Shown here in pieces: positions 14,925-22,455 of a stretch of 24,825 bases of DNA. The notes beneath the pieces were generated by a model, which saw only the letters and a list, made by a program, of their open reading frames with translations, was not told the origin of the DNA and did not search any database. The DNA comes from Desulfobacterales bacterium (GTDB lineage Bacteria; Desulfobacterota; Desulfobacteria; Desulfobacterales; JAUWMJ01): the NCBI GenBank assembly GCA_030613225.1, contig JAUWMJ010000002.1:1-24825 (forward strand), written 5' to 3'. Within the stretch, counting starts at the first letter, position 1; every line of letters starts with the position of its first letter. The translations under genes were made by a program, and so were the position numbers.

Positions 14925-17021
14925 TCAAAAATGATAACTCACACCGACCTCGATGTATCTTCCGTCTTGCACAAAATAGTCGTTATCATAATCGTCATTG
15001 GCTCCAGTGAGTTTGCCTGTGGCGTTGATAACTCTTTCAATCTCTTTATCAAAGAGATTTTTGCCTAGCAGCCAAAATTTCCATTTTTTCAAACTGTAGG
15101 ATATATTGGCGTCAACGGTGGTTTTTGCTCCGTATTCTATACGGTTTAAATAATCCACATAATAAGACCCATAACCATTTATATCTGCACTGCATTTAAG
15201 GCCTTTTAAGGGGTAAAAGTCCAAACCGACCACATAGGTGTATTTGGGAATTCCATTGATATCATACCCATCCAGATCCGCCATGATATTGGCATTTGTT
15301 GGATGTTCTTTTACCCGCATTTGTCCGCTGGTCCATTCAGCGTTTAAATAGGTCCCTGTCAGGCGGTAGCCAAGCCAGGGCAGCAGTCTGCCGTCAGCTT
15401 CGAGTTCAATCCCCTTTATCTCAGCTTCACCTATGTTTTTCTTTCCCTTCCATTTGCCGGTTGTGTCATAATAGGATTCAAATTTATTTTTATAATCGAT
15501 ATAAAAGCCGGTAAATGCAACATTGAAAGCTTTGTGGACCAGATGTTTGTATCCTATTTCATACGTCATGGACTCCTCAGGCTCCAGATCTTCCGGCCGA
15601 TTTAAATCTCCGCCCCTTTCCGCAGCCCAGGCGTAATAGCGCGGAGTAGGGAACCAGAAATTTTTTCCTACAGAGACGTATACATTGGCCATGTCGCTGA
15701 AGTGATAAGAAGGTGCGACAGACCATCCGAACATAGTTTCATCCACGTCAACTTTATTCGGGACCTTGTCTTGAAAATTGAGTTCGGCTTTATCCAAGCG
15801 GCCACCGATCTTGAGTCCCCATTTTTCTCCGAAAAGAAAATCGTTATCCCAAAAGATTCCGTATTGCTGTTCATCAATATCAAATATATACTTATCCGTG
15901 TTTTTTGTGGGATTATAAGGGTAAGATCTGTCTTGGTGGAAATCTATATTCTCAAAGTTAATACCAATAGAAGGTGTATAACTAATTCCTCCGAGGTTGA
16001 GGTTATAACCGGCGGAAAGGGTGAAAGTGTACATATCCTGATTTTTATCGTCATAATAGACACCTGTAGGGCTTGTATAAAGCTTATACATGTTCTTGAA
16101 TTCTTCATCATATTTTGTCAATGAAGTGTTTGAATTTATAAACAGCTTTTCGCTTTTATGAGAAAATTCAACACCAAGGGTTGACACATCCTGTTCTTTT
16201 TCACTATGCCAGGACAATGTCGGATCGGTTTCGCTTATCGGGAAATGGATGTCCCTCCGAAAATTTTCTAGCTGCCACTTACCTTTTGCGAATCCATATG
16301 CAGATTCTGATTCATTTTTTATAATATTACCGCTTATACCGATACGGGTTTTATCTGACAGGTTGTAACCCGCTTTTAGAAGGGCTGATGATCGATCCTG
16401 ATCTTCATCTTCATAACCATCGGTACTAAAATTTGAGGCATTTAAAAAATAATCCCACTTATTTACACTTCCGGAAAATCCGGCATTCTCGGTATGTGTG
16501 CTCCAGGAACCGTAAGAAGCCGACGCATTAATATTAAGAGGCTTATCTTTAATGCCTTTTTTGGTAATTATATTAATAACACCTCTTGCTGATCCAGGCC
16601 CATAGGCAATGCCAGGTGAGCGTAAAACCTCGATCCGTTCTATTTGAGAAACGGGAATAAAACTAAACTGATCATATCTGTAATCACCAGCTTTCTGTGG
16701 AACACCGTCAATGAGGATCACCGGACCTCCGGCCATGGAACTTTGTGCGCCTCTTATGGCAACAGCGGAATCCTTGGCGCTTTTGTCAATAACTCCAGGG
16801 ATTTTTCTGAGGGCTTCAATGATATTTTTTGCTCCCATTTCCTCCAGTTCCTTTGCAGTAATAATGGAGATACTTGCCGGTGTGTCTATCACCTTCATTT
16901 TATGTGTGGCAGTTACAACTACCTCTTCAAGTTCATGAATATCACCCTTTTCTTCTTCAGCAAACAGATTATTCGACGTTAAAAACAACATAAAAACCAA
17001 TACAACAACAAACCTTTTCAT
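14925..17021 (-). CDS. btuB: TonB-dependent outer-membrane receptor, BtuB-like
   Basis: This 698-aa outer-membrane receptor has a signal peptide (1-21, ending LFA), a TonB box LEEVVVTATH (31-40), a plug domain (about 45-156: NIIEALRKIPGV, VAIRGAQSS, VILIDGVPQ, IERIEVLRSPGIAYGPGSAR), then a beta-barrel ending in the typical aromatic strand IEVGVSYHF. It is the first gene after tandem cobalamin riboswitches, so a corrinoid is the likely cargo. Sequence alone cannot exclude haem or another tetrapyrrole, as related receptors precede HmuS-type chelatases. The start is supported by GGAAAGGAG just upstream. Confidence 0.9.
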   Translation of the reverse strand: MKRFVVVLVFMLFLTSNNLFAEEEKGDIHELEEVVVTATHKMKVIDTPASISIITAKELEEMGAKNIIEALRKIPGVIDKSAKDSAVAIRGAQSSMAGGPVILIDGVPQKAGDYRYDQFSFIPVSQIERIEVLRSPGIAYGPGSARGVINIITKKGIKDKPLNINASASYGSWSTHTENAGFSGSVNKWDYFLNASNFSTDGYEDEDQDRSSALLKAGYNLSDKTRIGISGNIIKNESESAYGFAKGKWQLENFRRDIHFPISETDPTLSWHSEKEQDVSTLGVEFSHKSEKLFINSNTSLTKYDEEFKNMYKLYTSPTGVYYDDKNQDMYTFTLSAGYNLNLGGISYTPSIGINFENIDFHQDRSYPYNPTKNTDKYIFDIDEQQYGIFWDNDFLFGEKWGLKIGGRLDKAELNFQDKVPNKVDVDETMFGWSVAPSYHFSDMANVYVSVGKNFWFPTPRYYAWAAERGGDLNRPEDLEPEESMTYEIGYKHLVHKAFNVAFTGFYIDYKNKFESYYDTTGKWKGKKNIGEAEIKGIELEADGRLLPWLGYRLTGTYLNAEWTSGQMRVKEHPTNANIMADLDGYDINGIPKYTYVVGLDFYPLKGLKCSADINGYGSYYVDYLNRIEYGAKTTVDANISYSLKKWKFWLLGKNLFDKEIERVINATGKLTGANDDYDNDYFVQDGRYIEVGVSYHF

Positions 17022-17062
17022 TTAAATCTCCTTTCCCCCTCGGGATTTGAAATTATGCTTGC

Positions 17063-17222
17063 GGTTTTTTTCAGGTTTCCTGGCTTTCGTTCATCCTACC
17101 GGCAGCGCCTTCCCACCCGGCACTCAGAAGTCTGAGTGCCGGACAGTGGCATAATGCTGCTTTCGTCACGATCACAGTTGCGGGGCAGCGGAAGATTCAC
17201 ACTTCCTTTCCTTAAAAAAACC
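17063..17222 (-). promoter_or_regulatory. Cobalamin riboswitch, gene-proximal of a tandem pair
   Basis: On the minus strand: GAAGTGTGAATCTTCCGCTG, CCCCGCAACTGTGA, GCCACTGTCCGGC, GGGTGGGAAGGCG and GAAAGCCAGGAAACCTG. P1 is GGTTTTTTTAAGG (17222-17210) pairing with CCTGAAAAAAACC (17075-17063). Its 5' strand abuts the T run of the upstream terminator. The peripheral arms differ from the distal aptamer, so it is not a recent copy. No terminator follows; the receptor start is about 40 bases away, so control is probably at translation. Confidence 0.93.
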
Positions 17223-17261
17223 AAAAAAAATCCCCGGACCGAAATAAATCGATCCGGGGAT
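17222..17261 (-). terminator. Intrinsic terminator between the tandem riboswitches
   Basis: On the minus strand ATCCCCGGATCGATTTATTT and CGGTCCGGGGAT form a strong stem followed by eight T. It belongs to the distal riboswitch. Its stem resembles those at 1185-1223 and 22092-22134. Confidence 0.9.
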
Positions 17262-17323
17262 ATCCCTTTTTTATCCTTTAGATCTTACAGGCTTATCTTC
17301 TGTCCGCGAAAATTAAGCCTTCA

Positions 17324-17500
17324 GTTCAGGCAGGTCTTCTGACTTTCGGATCATCCTACTTGCCGCGCCTTCCCATCCGGCACTCAGCTTATCACTGAGT
17401 GCCGGACAGTGGCATGTTACAGCTTTCGTCCCCGATTACAGCGGCGGGCCCATACCGGAATCTAACCGGTTTCCCTATTAAGCTATACGAACACCTGAAC
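17324..17500 (-). promoter_or_regulatory. Cobalamin riboswitch, promoter-distal aptamer of the tandem pair
   Basis: On the minus strand: AATAGGGAAACCGGTTAGA, GGCCCGCCGCTGTAAT, GCCACTGTCCGGC, GGATGGGAAGGCG and GTCAGAAGACCTGCCTG. P1 is GTTCAGG (17500-17494) with CCTGAAC (17330-17324). An intrinsic terminator follows directly, so this unit controls transcription. Its GTTCAGGTGTTCG leader resembles that of the rightward riboswitches at 900 and 21808. Confidence 0.94.
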
Positions 17501-17509
17501 ACTTAATAA

Positions 17510-17538
17510 TCTTTAATATAAGCAGGATTGGAAGTCAA
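17510..17538 (-). promoter_or_regulatory. Candidate promoter for the receptor-chelatase operon
   Basis: On the minus strand TTGACT (17538-17533) is followed after 17 bases by TAAAGA (17515-17510), within TATATTAAAGA. It sits just ahead of the distal aptamer, as in the cassette promoters. Confidence 0.5.
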
Positions 17539-17605
17539 TAGAAAATTGGAATTAGTTTAGTAAGTGGTAAGCGTTTACGTAACGTTGAAATTAGAAAATA
17601 GAAAA

Positions 17606-18105
17606 TTGAGGTCTCTGTCTTCTTTAGTAAATTTTAAATTACTCGACAGGTTGCGACGGACAATGTCTCCATCAAGAAGGGTAACCGGCCGGTCTCCGAT
17701 TTCAAGAAAACGGGAATATAGAACCTTGGCAACTGTAGATTTTCCGGCACCTGAAAGTCCGGTTAAAAAGACGGTAAATCCCTGTTTCTGTGGGGGCAGG
17801 TAAGCTTTTCGAAGTTCCTCGACAACTTCCGGAAAAGTAGCCAGTTTAGGAATTTACCTGCCCGTTAGAATTCTTTTCCGGATATCTGAACCGGAAAGGG
17901 ATGTGGTTATTGACCCCTCAGGTACTTGATCAACAAAGCTGTATTCGTCTTCAAAAGGAAGATAGACCGTTTCATCAAATGCAATAATCTTTATATCAAT
18001 TTCTTTTGAATATTCTTCTGCCGGTTTTTGGGCATCATTGCTTTCATATAAAGAATTTCCGTTTTTATCCAGGCCGAGACCTGCATGGTCATGGCCTATA
18101 ATAAA
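17606..18105 (-). pseudogene. Broken ATP sulfurylase-APS kinase fusion
   Basis: The minus strand encodes the end of an ATP sulfurylase domain (FIIGHDHAGLG, VYLPFEDEYSFVDQ, SLSGSDIRKRILTGR) and, in the same frame after a TAA stop (17856-17854), the start of an APS kinase domain (PKLATFPEVVEELRKAYLPP, FLTGLSGAGKSTVAKVL with Walker A, LLDGDIVRRNLSS, KEDRDLN). Intact bifunctional enzymes read straight across this junction, so the stop is a nonsense mutation (a Lys codon is expected). Both ends are missing: the sulfurylase begins mid-domain and the kinase stops at RDLN, where A/T-rich sequence takes over. The usual GRDHAG motif reads GHDHAG. The fragment lies just after cobT and is unrelated to B12, so it probably reflects rearrangement. 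Confidence 0.9.
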
Positions 18106-18130
18106 GGGTCAAGATAAAACTGTATACTTA

Positions 18131-19216
18131 TTACGACTTGTTGGAGACCTCGGCCTGCTCAAAAGTTAGCATATCCGTAAAAATCTTTATTGCTCCTTCA
18201 ATGATTCCCATTGCCAGCGCACCGCCGCTGCCTTCACCAAGGCGCATGCCAAGATCGAGAACAGGTTCAAGACCCAGATACTTTAACATGGCACGATGGC
18301 CGGTTTCTTCAGAGCAGTGCCCGGCAAAAAGATAATCTGTTACAACAGGACAAAGACAATGAGCAACAAGTGCCCCGGCCGTGGAAATAAATCCATCTAT
18401 TACCACAGGACGTCCATGATATGCCCCGGCCAGAATACACCCGGCAATTCCTCCGATCTCAAATCCTCCTAGTTTTGATAGAACGTCAATACCATCTTTT
18501 ATGTCGGGTCGGTTTATATCAATCCCTTTTTGGATTGCTTCCTGTTTGTTTAAAAGGCCCCGGTCATCAACACCTGTTCCCCGTCCAACCATTTCTTCAA
18601 GGGGAGTTTCAGTGAATACTGTCCCGATGGCCGCAGAAGGCGTCGTATTCCCGATTCCCATATCACCAGTGCCAAGCATATCTATTCCTTTACTGAAAAG
18701 ATCGGTGGCGAGTTGAAACCCTGTTAATATCGATTTTTCTGCCTCTTTCCGGGACATTGCCGGTCCTCGGGAAAGGTTGGCAGTTCCCTTTGCCACTTTA
18801 TGTATAAAGAGACGATCTTCTCCATTCAATGAAACAGGGTCCAGATCAGTAATTATACCCATATCAACCACAAAAACATCTGCATTAACCTGTCCGGCAA
18901 GAATATTGATGCCAGCTCCGCCATTTAAAAATGTTTTGATCATTTCACCTGTTACTTCCTGAGGATAAGCACTGACACCTTCTTCAACAATCCCGTGGTC
19001 TCCTGCCATAACTAAAAACGCTTTGCGATCTATGGACGGTTTTAAACTTTTACAAATACCACATATTTTCTCTGAAATGTCATGGAGCCTCCCAAGTGCA
19101 CGGGTGGGCATTACAAGCTGCGATGTTCGCTCCCTGGCCTTTCCAATCCATTCTTCATCCATCGGTTTAATACCTTCTAAGATCTCTTTTAATGTAATGT
19201 TTGCGGTGGTCATCAT
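18131..19216 (-). CDS. cobT: CobT, nicotinate-nucleotide:dimethylbenzimidazole phosphoribosyltransferase
   Basis: CobT transfers phosphoribose from nicotinate mononucleotide to a lower-ligand base, giving alpha-ribazole phosphate for cobamide assembly. The 361-aa length is normal. Motifs are PTRALGRLHDIS (37-48), VMAGDHGI (69-76), GTGDMGIGNTTPSAA (182-196), VGRGTGVDD (210-218), GGFEIGGIAG (250-259) and RLGEGSGGALA (325-335) with the catalytic Glu328. ATG-ATG follows GGAGG seven bases upstream. It is the third gene after the dehydrogenase and the TrpD-like protein, 90 bases from the latter. The base it uses cannot be told from sequence; no bluB or bza genes are in the window. Confidence 0.95.
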   Translation of the reverse strand: MMTTANITLKEILEGIKPMDEEWIGKARERTSQLVMPTRALGRLHDISEKICGICKSLKPSIDRKAFLVMAGDHGIVEEGVSAYPQEVTGEMIKTFLNGGAGINILAGQVNADVFVVDMGIITDLDPVSLNGEDRLFIHKVAKGTANLSRGPAMSRKEAEKSILTGFQLATDLFSKGIDMLGTGDMGIGNTTPSAAIGTVFTETPLEEMVGRGTGVDDRGLLNKQEAIQKGIDINRPDIKDGIDVLSKLGGFEIGGIAGCILAGAYHGRPVVIDGFISTAGALVAHCLCPVVTDYLFAGHCSEETGHRAMLKYLGLEPVLDLGMRLGEGSGGALAMGIIEGAIKIFTDMLTFEQAEVSNKS

Positions 19217-19244
19217 TTATTACCTCCATGCTTGTTACTCGTTG

Positions 19245-19280
19245 CCGGCTTGTCCGCCCTTTTTTTTGGCGGGTTGCCGG
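19245..19280. repeat. Hairpin between the TrpD-like gene and cobT
   Basis: On the minus strand CCGGCAACCCGCC and GGGCGGACAAGCCGG form a stem around an A-rich loop. There is no T run after it, so read-through to cobT is expected. The neighbouring TGTTACTCGTTGCCGG resembles the repeats at 531-749. Confidence 0.5.
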
Positions 19281-19306
19281 TGTCTATTTCGTTTTATATC
19301 CATTGG

Positions 19307-20419
19307 CTACAGTCGGGACAAGAGGGATTCAAATCGCTTAGCTCCACTTTCAGGGTTACTGTTTTGAATGCTGATCCATTGCCTCAGTTTTTTCAGGGCT
19401 TTTCCGGAATCAATGGTTTCCCTGGCCTTTACAACCCCGGACCGGATGTTGTCTGTCTGTCCCGAAACTAGAAAAATGGGTGAGGCATTCAGGCAGATTG
19501 TCTCGTAAAGAGCGGTCATGTCCATACCTGCCAGCACCTGCAACAACCGGAGCGCCTCTTGTTTCGGATCCGTTCCACCGGCGATATCTTCCAACCGGAT
19601 GTCACCGACAAGACCGGCTGAATTCGGCGAGAGATAGTAATGGCTGATATCTCCCTTTTCGTTGAGTTCCGCTACCCGGCTTTCGCTAACCGGAGAGAGT
19701 TCATCCATTCCTCCCGCAACATTGCCGCTCCGACCATGAAATACAATGGCCCTTTTAAAACCGATCGCTTTCATGGTCTGAATTACCGGCATGATCATCT
19801 CTTCAGCGTATACACCCCGGGCGCCATACCGGGGGTTGGCAGGGTTGGCAAGGGATGCCGCAATGTTCAGAATACTGCCGAAATGCATCTGTGAGAGGAT
19901 TCGAAACAGCGCCTGTGGATGAATCTGGGCACTCATACCGTTGAAAAGTCCGATGCCGGCCTTTTCGATGCTGCGTTTGACTGTTTCCGCCGGGCATTCG
20001 ACGTCGATGCCAAGGGCTTCGCAAAGATCAACGGTCCCGCATCGTGATGTAATAGCCCTTGCACCGTGTCTTGCCATTGAGACCCCGCCGGCTGCCGCCA
20101 CAATGGATGCACCGGTACTGATGTTGAATGTTTTAAAACCATCCATCCCGGTACCGCAGTTGTCTACTACAGGTTGGGTTACATTCGGGACTGCTTTTAC
20201 CGTATCAATATCGAAGATCGCCTGCCAGGCACCGGCAATTTCTGCAGGCACTGGCCCTTTGGACGTGATGGCAGCCAGTAAAGCTCCTTGATGGATGCCG
20301 GACTGTTTTCCATCGAGTATCTGCGAAAACAACCTCCGGGATTCCTCTTGATCCAGATCCTTACCGGCGATCAGTCTGTTGATCGCTTCGCCAAATAATT
20401 TCGATTTATCATTCATCAT
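19307..20419 (-). CDS. TrpD-like phosphoribosyltransferase of unknown acceptor
   Basis: This 370-aa protein has the anthranilate phosphoribosyltransferase fold: CGTGMDGFKTFNIST (88-102) for the phosphoribosyl diphosphate, RHGARAITSRCGTVDLCEALG (117-137, split by eye), NPANPRYG (192-199) and GGMDELSP with the metal-binding Asp-Glu pair. TrpD normally reads KHGNR; here it is RHGAR, so the anthranilate-contacting Asn is Ala120. The Arg expected in the VRRELG helix is also absent (SQMHFG, 176-181). It therefore probably acts on another base. It sits between a dehydrogenase (11-base overlap) and cobT behind a cobalamin riboswitch, and no trp genes are nearby, which points to cobamide lower-ligand chemistry. 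A TrpD role cannot be excluded. Confidence 0.82.
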   Translation of the reverse strand: MMNDKSKLFGEAINRLIAGKDLDQEESRRLFSQILDGKQSGIHQGALLAAITSKGPVPAEIAGAWQAIFDIDTVKAVPNVTQPVVDNCGTGMDGFKTFNISTGASIVAAAGGVSMARHGARAITSRCGTVDLCEALGIDVECPAETVKRSIEKAGIGLFNGMSAQIHPQALFRILSQMHFGSILNIAASLANPANPRYGARGVYAEEMIMPVIQTMKAIGFKRAIVFHGRSGNVAGGMDELSPVSESRVAELNEKGDISHYYLSPNSAGLVGDIRLEDIAGGTDPKQEALRLLQVLAGMDMTALYETICLNASPIFLVSGQTDNIRSGVVKARETIDSGKALKKLRQWISIQNSNPESGAKRFESLLSRL

Positions 20420-21452
20420 GAACCTCCATTATAGATTTGAGTCCGGATTTGGACTGTGTGTAATCAATTCCCAGTTGAATGGCATCAATAGTCGTGCGGT
20501 GTGTGATCAGGTCCTTGAAAGGAAAATTGCCTGAAGCGATTATTTCCATGGCCCTTTTGTTCTGATCCGCCGTGCAGCCGTAAGCGCCTGTAATGCTTAT
20601 TTCGTTGTAATGAACCCTGCCGATATCCATCCTGGGAGGGGAGAGCAGGGGAGACACTCCGCTGAAAACAGAAACTCTGCCGCCGGGTGCGAGCAATGAG
20701 AGTAATTTTTCGTCAGGCACTATATCGGAACAGGCCAGGATGATCACGTCCATACCATTATCTTTGGTAGCTTCCGCCACAGCCCTGTCGATATCATTGG
20801 CTGCGGGATCGAAGGCTGAAGATGCACCGAAGGCATCGGCTACGTTTCGACGGTTTGGATTAACTTCACTGACCCATACGGCATCTGCACCATTGTATCG
20901 GGCGCTGATGCAATGGAGAAGGCCCAATGGGCCGCCTCCGAGAACCAAAACCGTATCACCCCTTTGAACAGCCATTTTATCCTGGGCATTGATGCAACAT
21001 GCAAGGGGTTCCGCCAAGCTGGCTTCTGCAAAAGATAGATGATCCGGGATCGATTGAACTGCGCCCACCACTGATCCTTCCAACGGGACAGCCACATATT
21101 CGGAAAACCCGCCGTCAATGGTGAATCCGAAAATTTCCCTTTTTCCGCACAGATTATCCCGGCCGGTCATGCATGTACGGCATGTCCCGCATCGCATGCC
21201 GGGAGCCACCTGCACGTGATCGTTCACTCTGCAACAATCCGTCCGGCTTTCGACAACGACCCCGGCAATCTCATGTCCTGGTATCCGCGGATATACCAGC
21301 GCCCGATGGCCATTGGCTGCCATTTTTGCATCGGCGCTACAGATTCCGCAGGCTTTTACTTTTACCAGCACCCCGCCTATTGGGCATTCCGGGATAGAAA
21401 CGTTACGAACTTCCAGTCGCCCGGCTTCGAACAGCAAAACAGCTTTCATCAT
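20409..21452 (-). CDS. Zinc-dependent NAD alcohol/threonine dehydrogenase family protein
   Basis: This 347-aa medium-chain dehydrogenase has catalytic-zinc residues Cys35 (ACGICSAD), His60-Glu61 (PGHEIAG) and Glu148; structural-zinc cysteines 88, 91, 94 and 102; and a Rossmann motif VLGGGPLG (170-177) followed by Glu196, which favours NAD over NADP. It resembles threonine and sorbitol dehydrogenases. ATG-ATG follows GGAGG. It is the first gene after a cobalamin riboswitch and terminator and overlaps the TrpD-like gene. One idea is a route from threonine or aminoacetone to the aminopropanol linker of cobamides; the other is oxidation of a lower-ligand precursor. The substrate is not evident from sequence. 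Confidence 0.85.
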   Translation of the reverse strand: MMKAVLLFEAGRLEVRNVSIPECPIGGVLVKVKACGICSADAKMAANGHRALVYPRIPGHEIAGVVVESRTDCCRVNDHVQVAPGMRCGTCRTCMTGRDNLCGKREIFGFTIDGGFSEYVAVPLEGSVVGAVQSIPDHLSFAEASLAEPLACCINAQDKMAVQRGDTVLVLGGGPLGLLHCISARYNGADAVWVSEVNPNRRNVADAFGASSAFDPAANDIDRAVAEATKDNGMDVIILACSDIVPDEKLLSLLAPGGRVSVFSGVSPLLSPPRMDIGRVHYNEISITGAYGCTADQNKRAMEIIASGNFPFKDLITHRTTIDAIQLGIDYTQSKSGLKSIMEVHDE

Positions 21453-21490
21453 AACCTCCGGGGGACAGGCTCAGGGCTCGCGTAAAAATA

Positions 21491-21523
21491 AAAAATCCCC
21501 AAGCGTTATACGCTTGAGGATTT
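21491..21523 (-). terminator. Intrinsic terminator after the leftward riboswitch, copy 2
   Basis: On the minus strand ATCCTCAAGCGT pairs with ACGCTTGGGGAT, followed by TTTTTATTTTT. It separates the aptamer from the dehydrogenase gene 39 bases downstream, giving B12-dependent termination. Confidence 0.88.
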
Positions 21524-21543
21524 ACCATCTCCTCAATACTAAG

Positions 21544-21710
21544 CATTATGGCAGGTCTTCTGACTTACGGATCGTTCTACTTTCTGCACCTTCCCATTCC
21601 GTTTTTACACGGAACAGTGGTCGTCGCAGATTTCGTCCCCGAATACAGCGGCGGGTCCGTACCGGAATCTAACCGGTTTCCCTATGAATTATTTAAATGC
21701 ACCATAAAGC
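21544..21710 (-). promoter_or_regulatory. Cobalamin riboswitch controlling the dehydrogenase-TrpD-cobT operon
   Basis: On the minus strand: ATAGGGAAACCGGTTAGATT, CGGACCCGCCGCTGTATT, CCACTGTTCCG, GAATGGGAAGGTG and GTCAGAAGACCTGCC. P1 is CTTTATGG near 21709 with CCATAATG near 21545. The variable arm is about 10 bases shorter than in copy 1. Confidence 0.93.
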
Positions 21711-21727
21711 TGAGCAATTTTTTTACT

Positions 21728-21756
21728 TACATGATATAAATGAACTCGCTTGTCAA
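21728..21756 (-). promoter_or_regulatory. Candidate promoter for the dehydrogenase-TrpD-cobT operon
   Basis: On the minus strand TTGACA (21756-21751), a 17-base spacer, then CATGTA (21733-21728). Same boxes as copy 1 (282-310). Confidence 0.5.
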
Positions 21757-21768
21757 GATATTTTCTTG

Positions 21769-21797
21769 TTGACTTTCAAATCTCTTTGGTTTAGAAA
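21769..21797 (+). promoter_or_regulatory. Promoter for riboswitch and 86-aa gene, copy 2
   Basis: TTGACT (21769-21774), 17 bases, TAGAAA (21792-21797). The -35 lies 12 bases from the divergent -35, so the two promoters may compete for polymerase. Confidence 0.7.
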
Positions 21798-21807
21798 ACG
21801 AGATATT

Positions 21808-22032
21808 GTTCAGGTGCTCGTTTAAAAAACTTTGAAAAATATTCAATGGTTTTTGAGCCTAACAGGGAACCCCGTGAAAATCGGGGACGGGCCCGCCGCT
21901 GTAACCCTGCCCTTTTATTTAAGTCAAAAGGGAACTTTTTAGTATTTTTATGCCACTGTACGACACTCAGATACCTGAGTCTCGGGTGGGAAGGCGCTAA
22001 AAAGGAGGGGGAGCCAGAAGACCTGCCTGAGC
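21808..22032 (+). promoter_or_regulatory. Cobalamin riboswitch (rightward, copy 2)
   Basis: Core elements: AACAGGGAACCCCGTGAAAA, GGGCCCGCCGCTGTAA, TGCCACTG, GGGTGGGAAGGCG and GCCAGAAGACCTGCC. P1 is GTTCAGG (21808-21814) with CCTGAGC (22026-22032), one G-U pair. It controls the second 86-aa gene and probably cbiA. Confidence 0.94.
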
Positions 22033-22091
22033 TGGATGGCGTAACCTTCGCGGACTGAGGGTAGCCAGATGATCTTGAGGATAAAAAAGGG

Positions 22092-22134
22092 AAATCCCCG
22101 GATCGATTAAATATCGGTTCGGGGATTTTTTTTT
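22092..22134 (+). terminator. Riboswitch terminator, copy 2
   Basis: AATCCCCGGATCGAT pairs with ATCGGTTCGGGGATT and nine T follow. It is a better terminator than copy 1 because of the longer T run. Confidence 0.88.
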
Positions 22135-22185
22135 GCTCCCGGGCTGCAAGACATTAACAATGATGTTGAAAGGGGGTGAAATTAA

Positions 22186-22446
22186 ATGAAAACCGGGGCA
22201 ATTGTATACGTTATTGGAAAAGAAAATATAGATAATGATTTTGATATAACGGAAGCGATTAAGAACTTAAAGATTATGGCAGATAAGGTAGAAATAGTTT
22301 CTTCCAGATCGGGGCATTTCGATATCATGGACGCATGGTGGTCGCTGACTGCAAAAGGCATGAAGCGCATTGTCTGCATGATTGCAGAGATTATCAATGG
22401 TTCAGATCTCAGGCTCACGGGTCGTGAGATTCAATTATGCGAGTAG
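22186..22446 (+). CDS. 86-aa B12-regulated protein of unknown function, copy 2
   Basis: I do not recognise this protein. It matches the protein at 1279-1539 at 80 of 86 positions; the changes are N18D, M21I, V25I, V31M, V70I and I75L. The conservative pattern and the intact reading frame in both copies suggest selection on the protein. The strong GGGGGTG ribosome-binding site is also kept. SGHFDIMDAWWS and AKGMKRIVCMIAEI are unchanged. It precedes cbiA by about 450 bases on the same strand with no clear new promoter between, so it may share a transcript with cbiA and act in corrinoid synthesis; that is context only. Confidence 0.85.
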   Translation: MKTGAIVYVIGKENIDNDFDITEAIKNLKIMADKVEIVSSRSGHFDIMDAWWSLTAKGMKRIVCMIAEIINGSDLRLTGREIQLCE

Positions 22447-22455
22447 TAATTTGCG

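Noticed and set aside
17577..17853. Intact APS kinase (cysC)
   Set aside because: Only the first 80 or so residues of the domain remain and there is no start codon with a ribosome-binding site after the TAA.
19307..20419. Calling this gene trpD
   Set aside because: Anthranilate-contacting residues appear changed, and the context is B12 rather than tryptophan synthesis.
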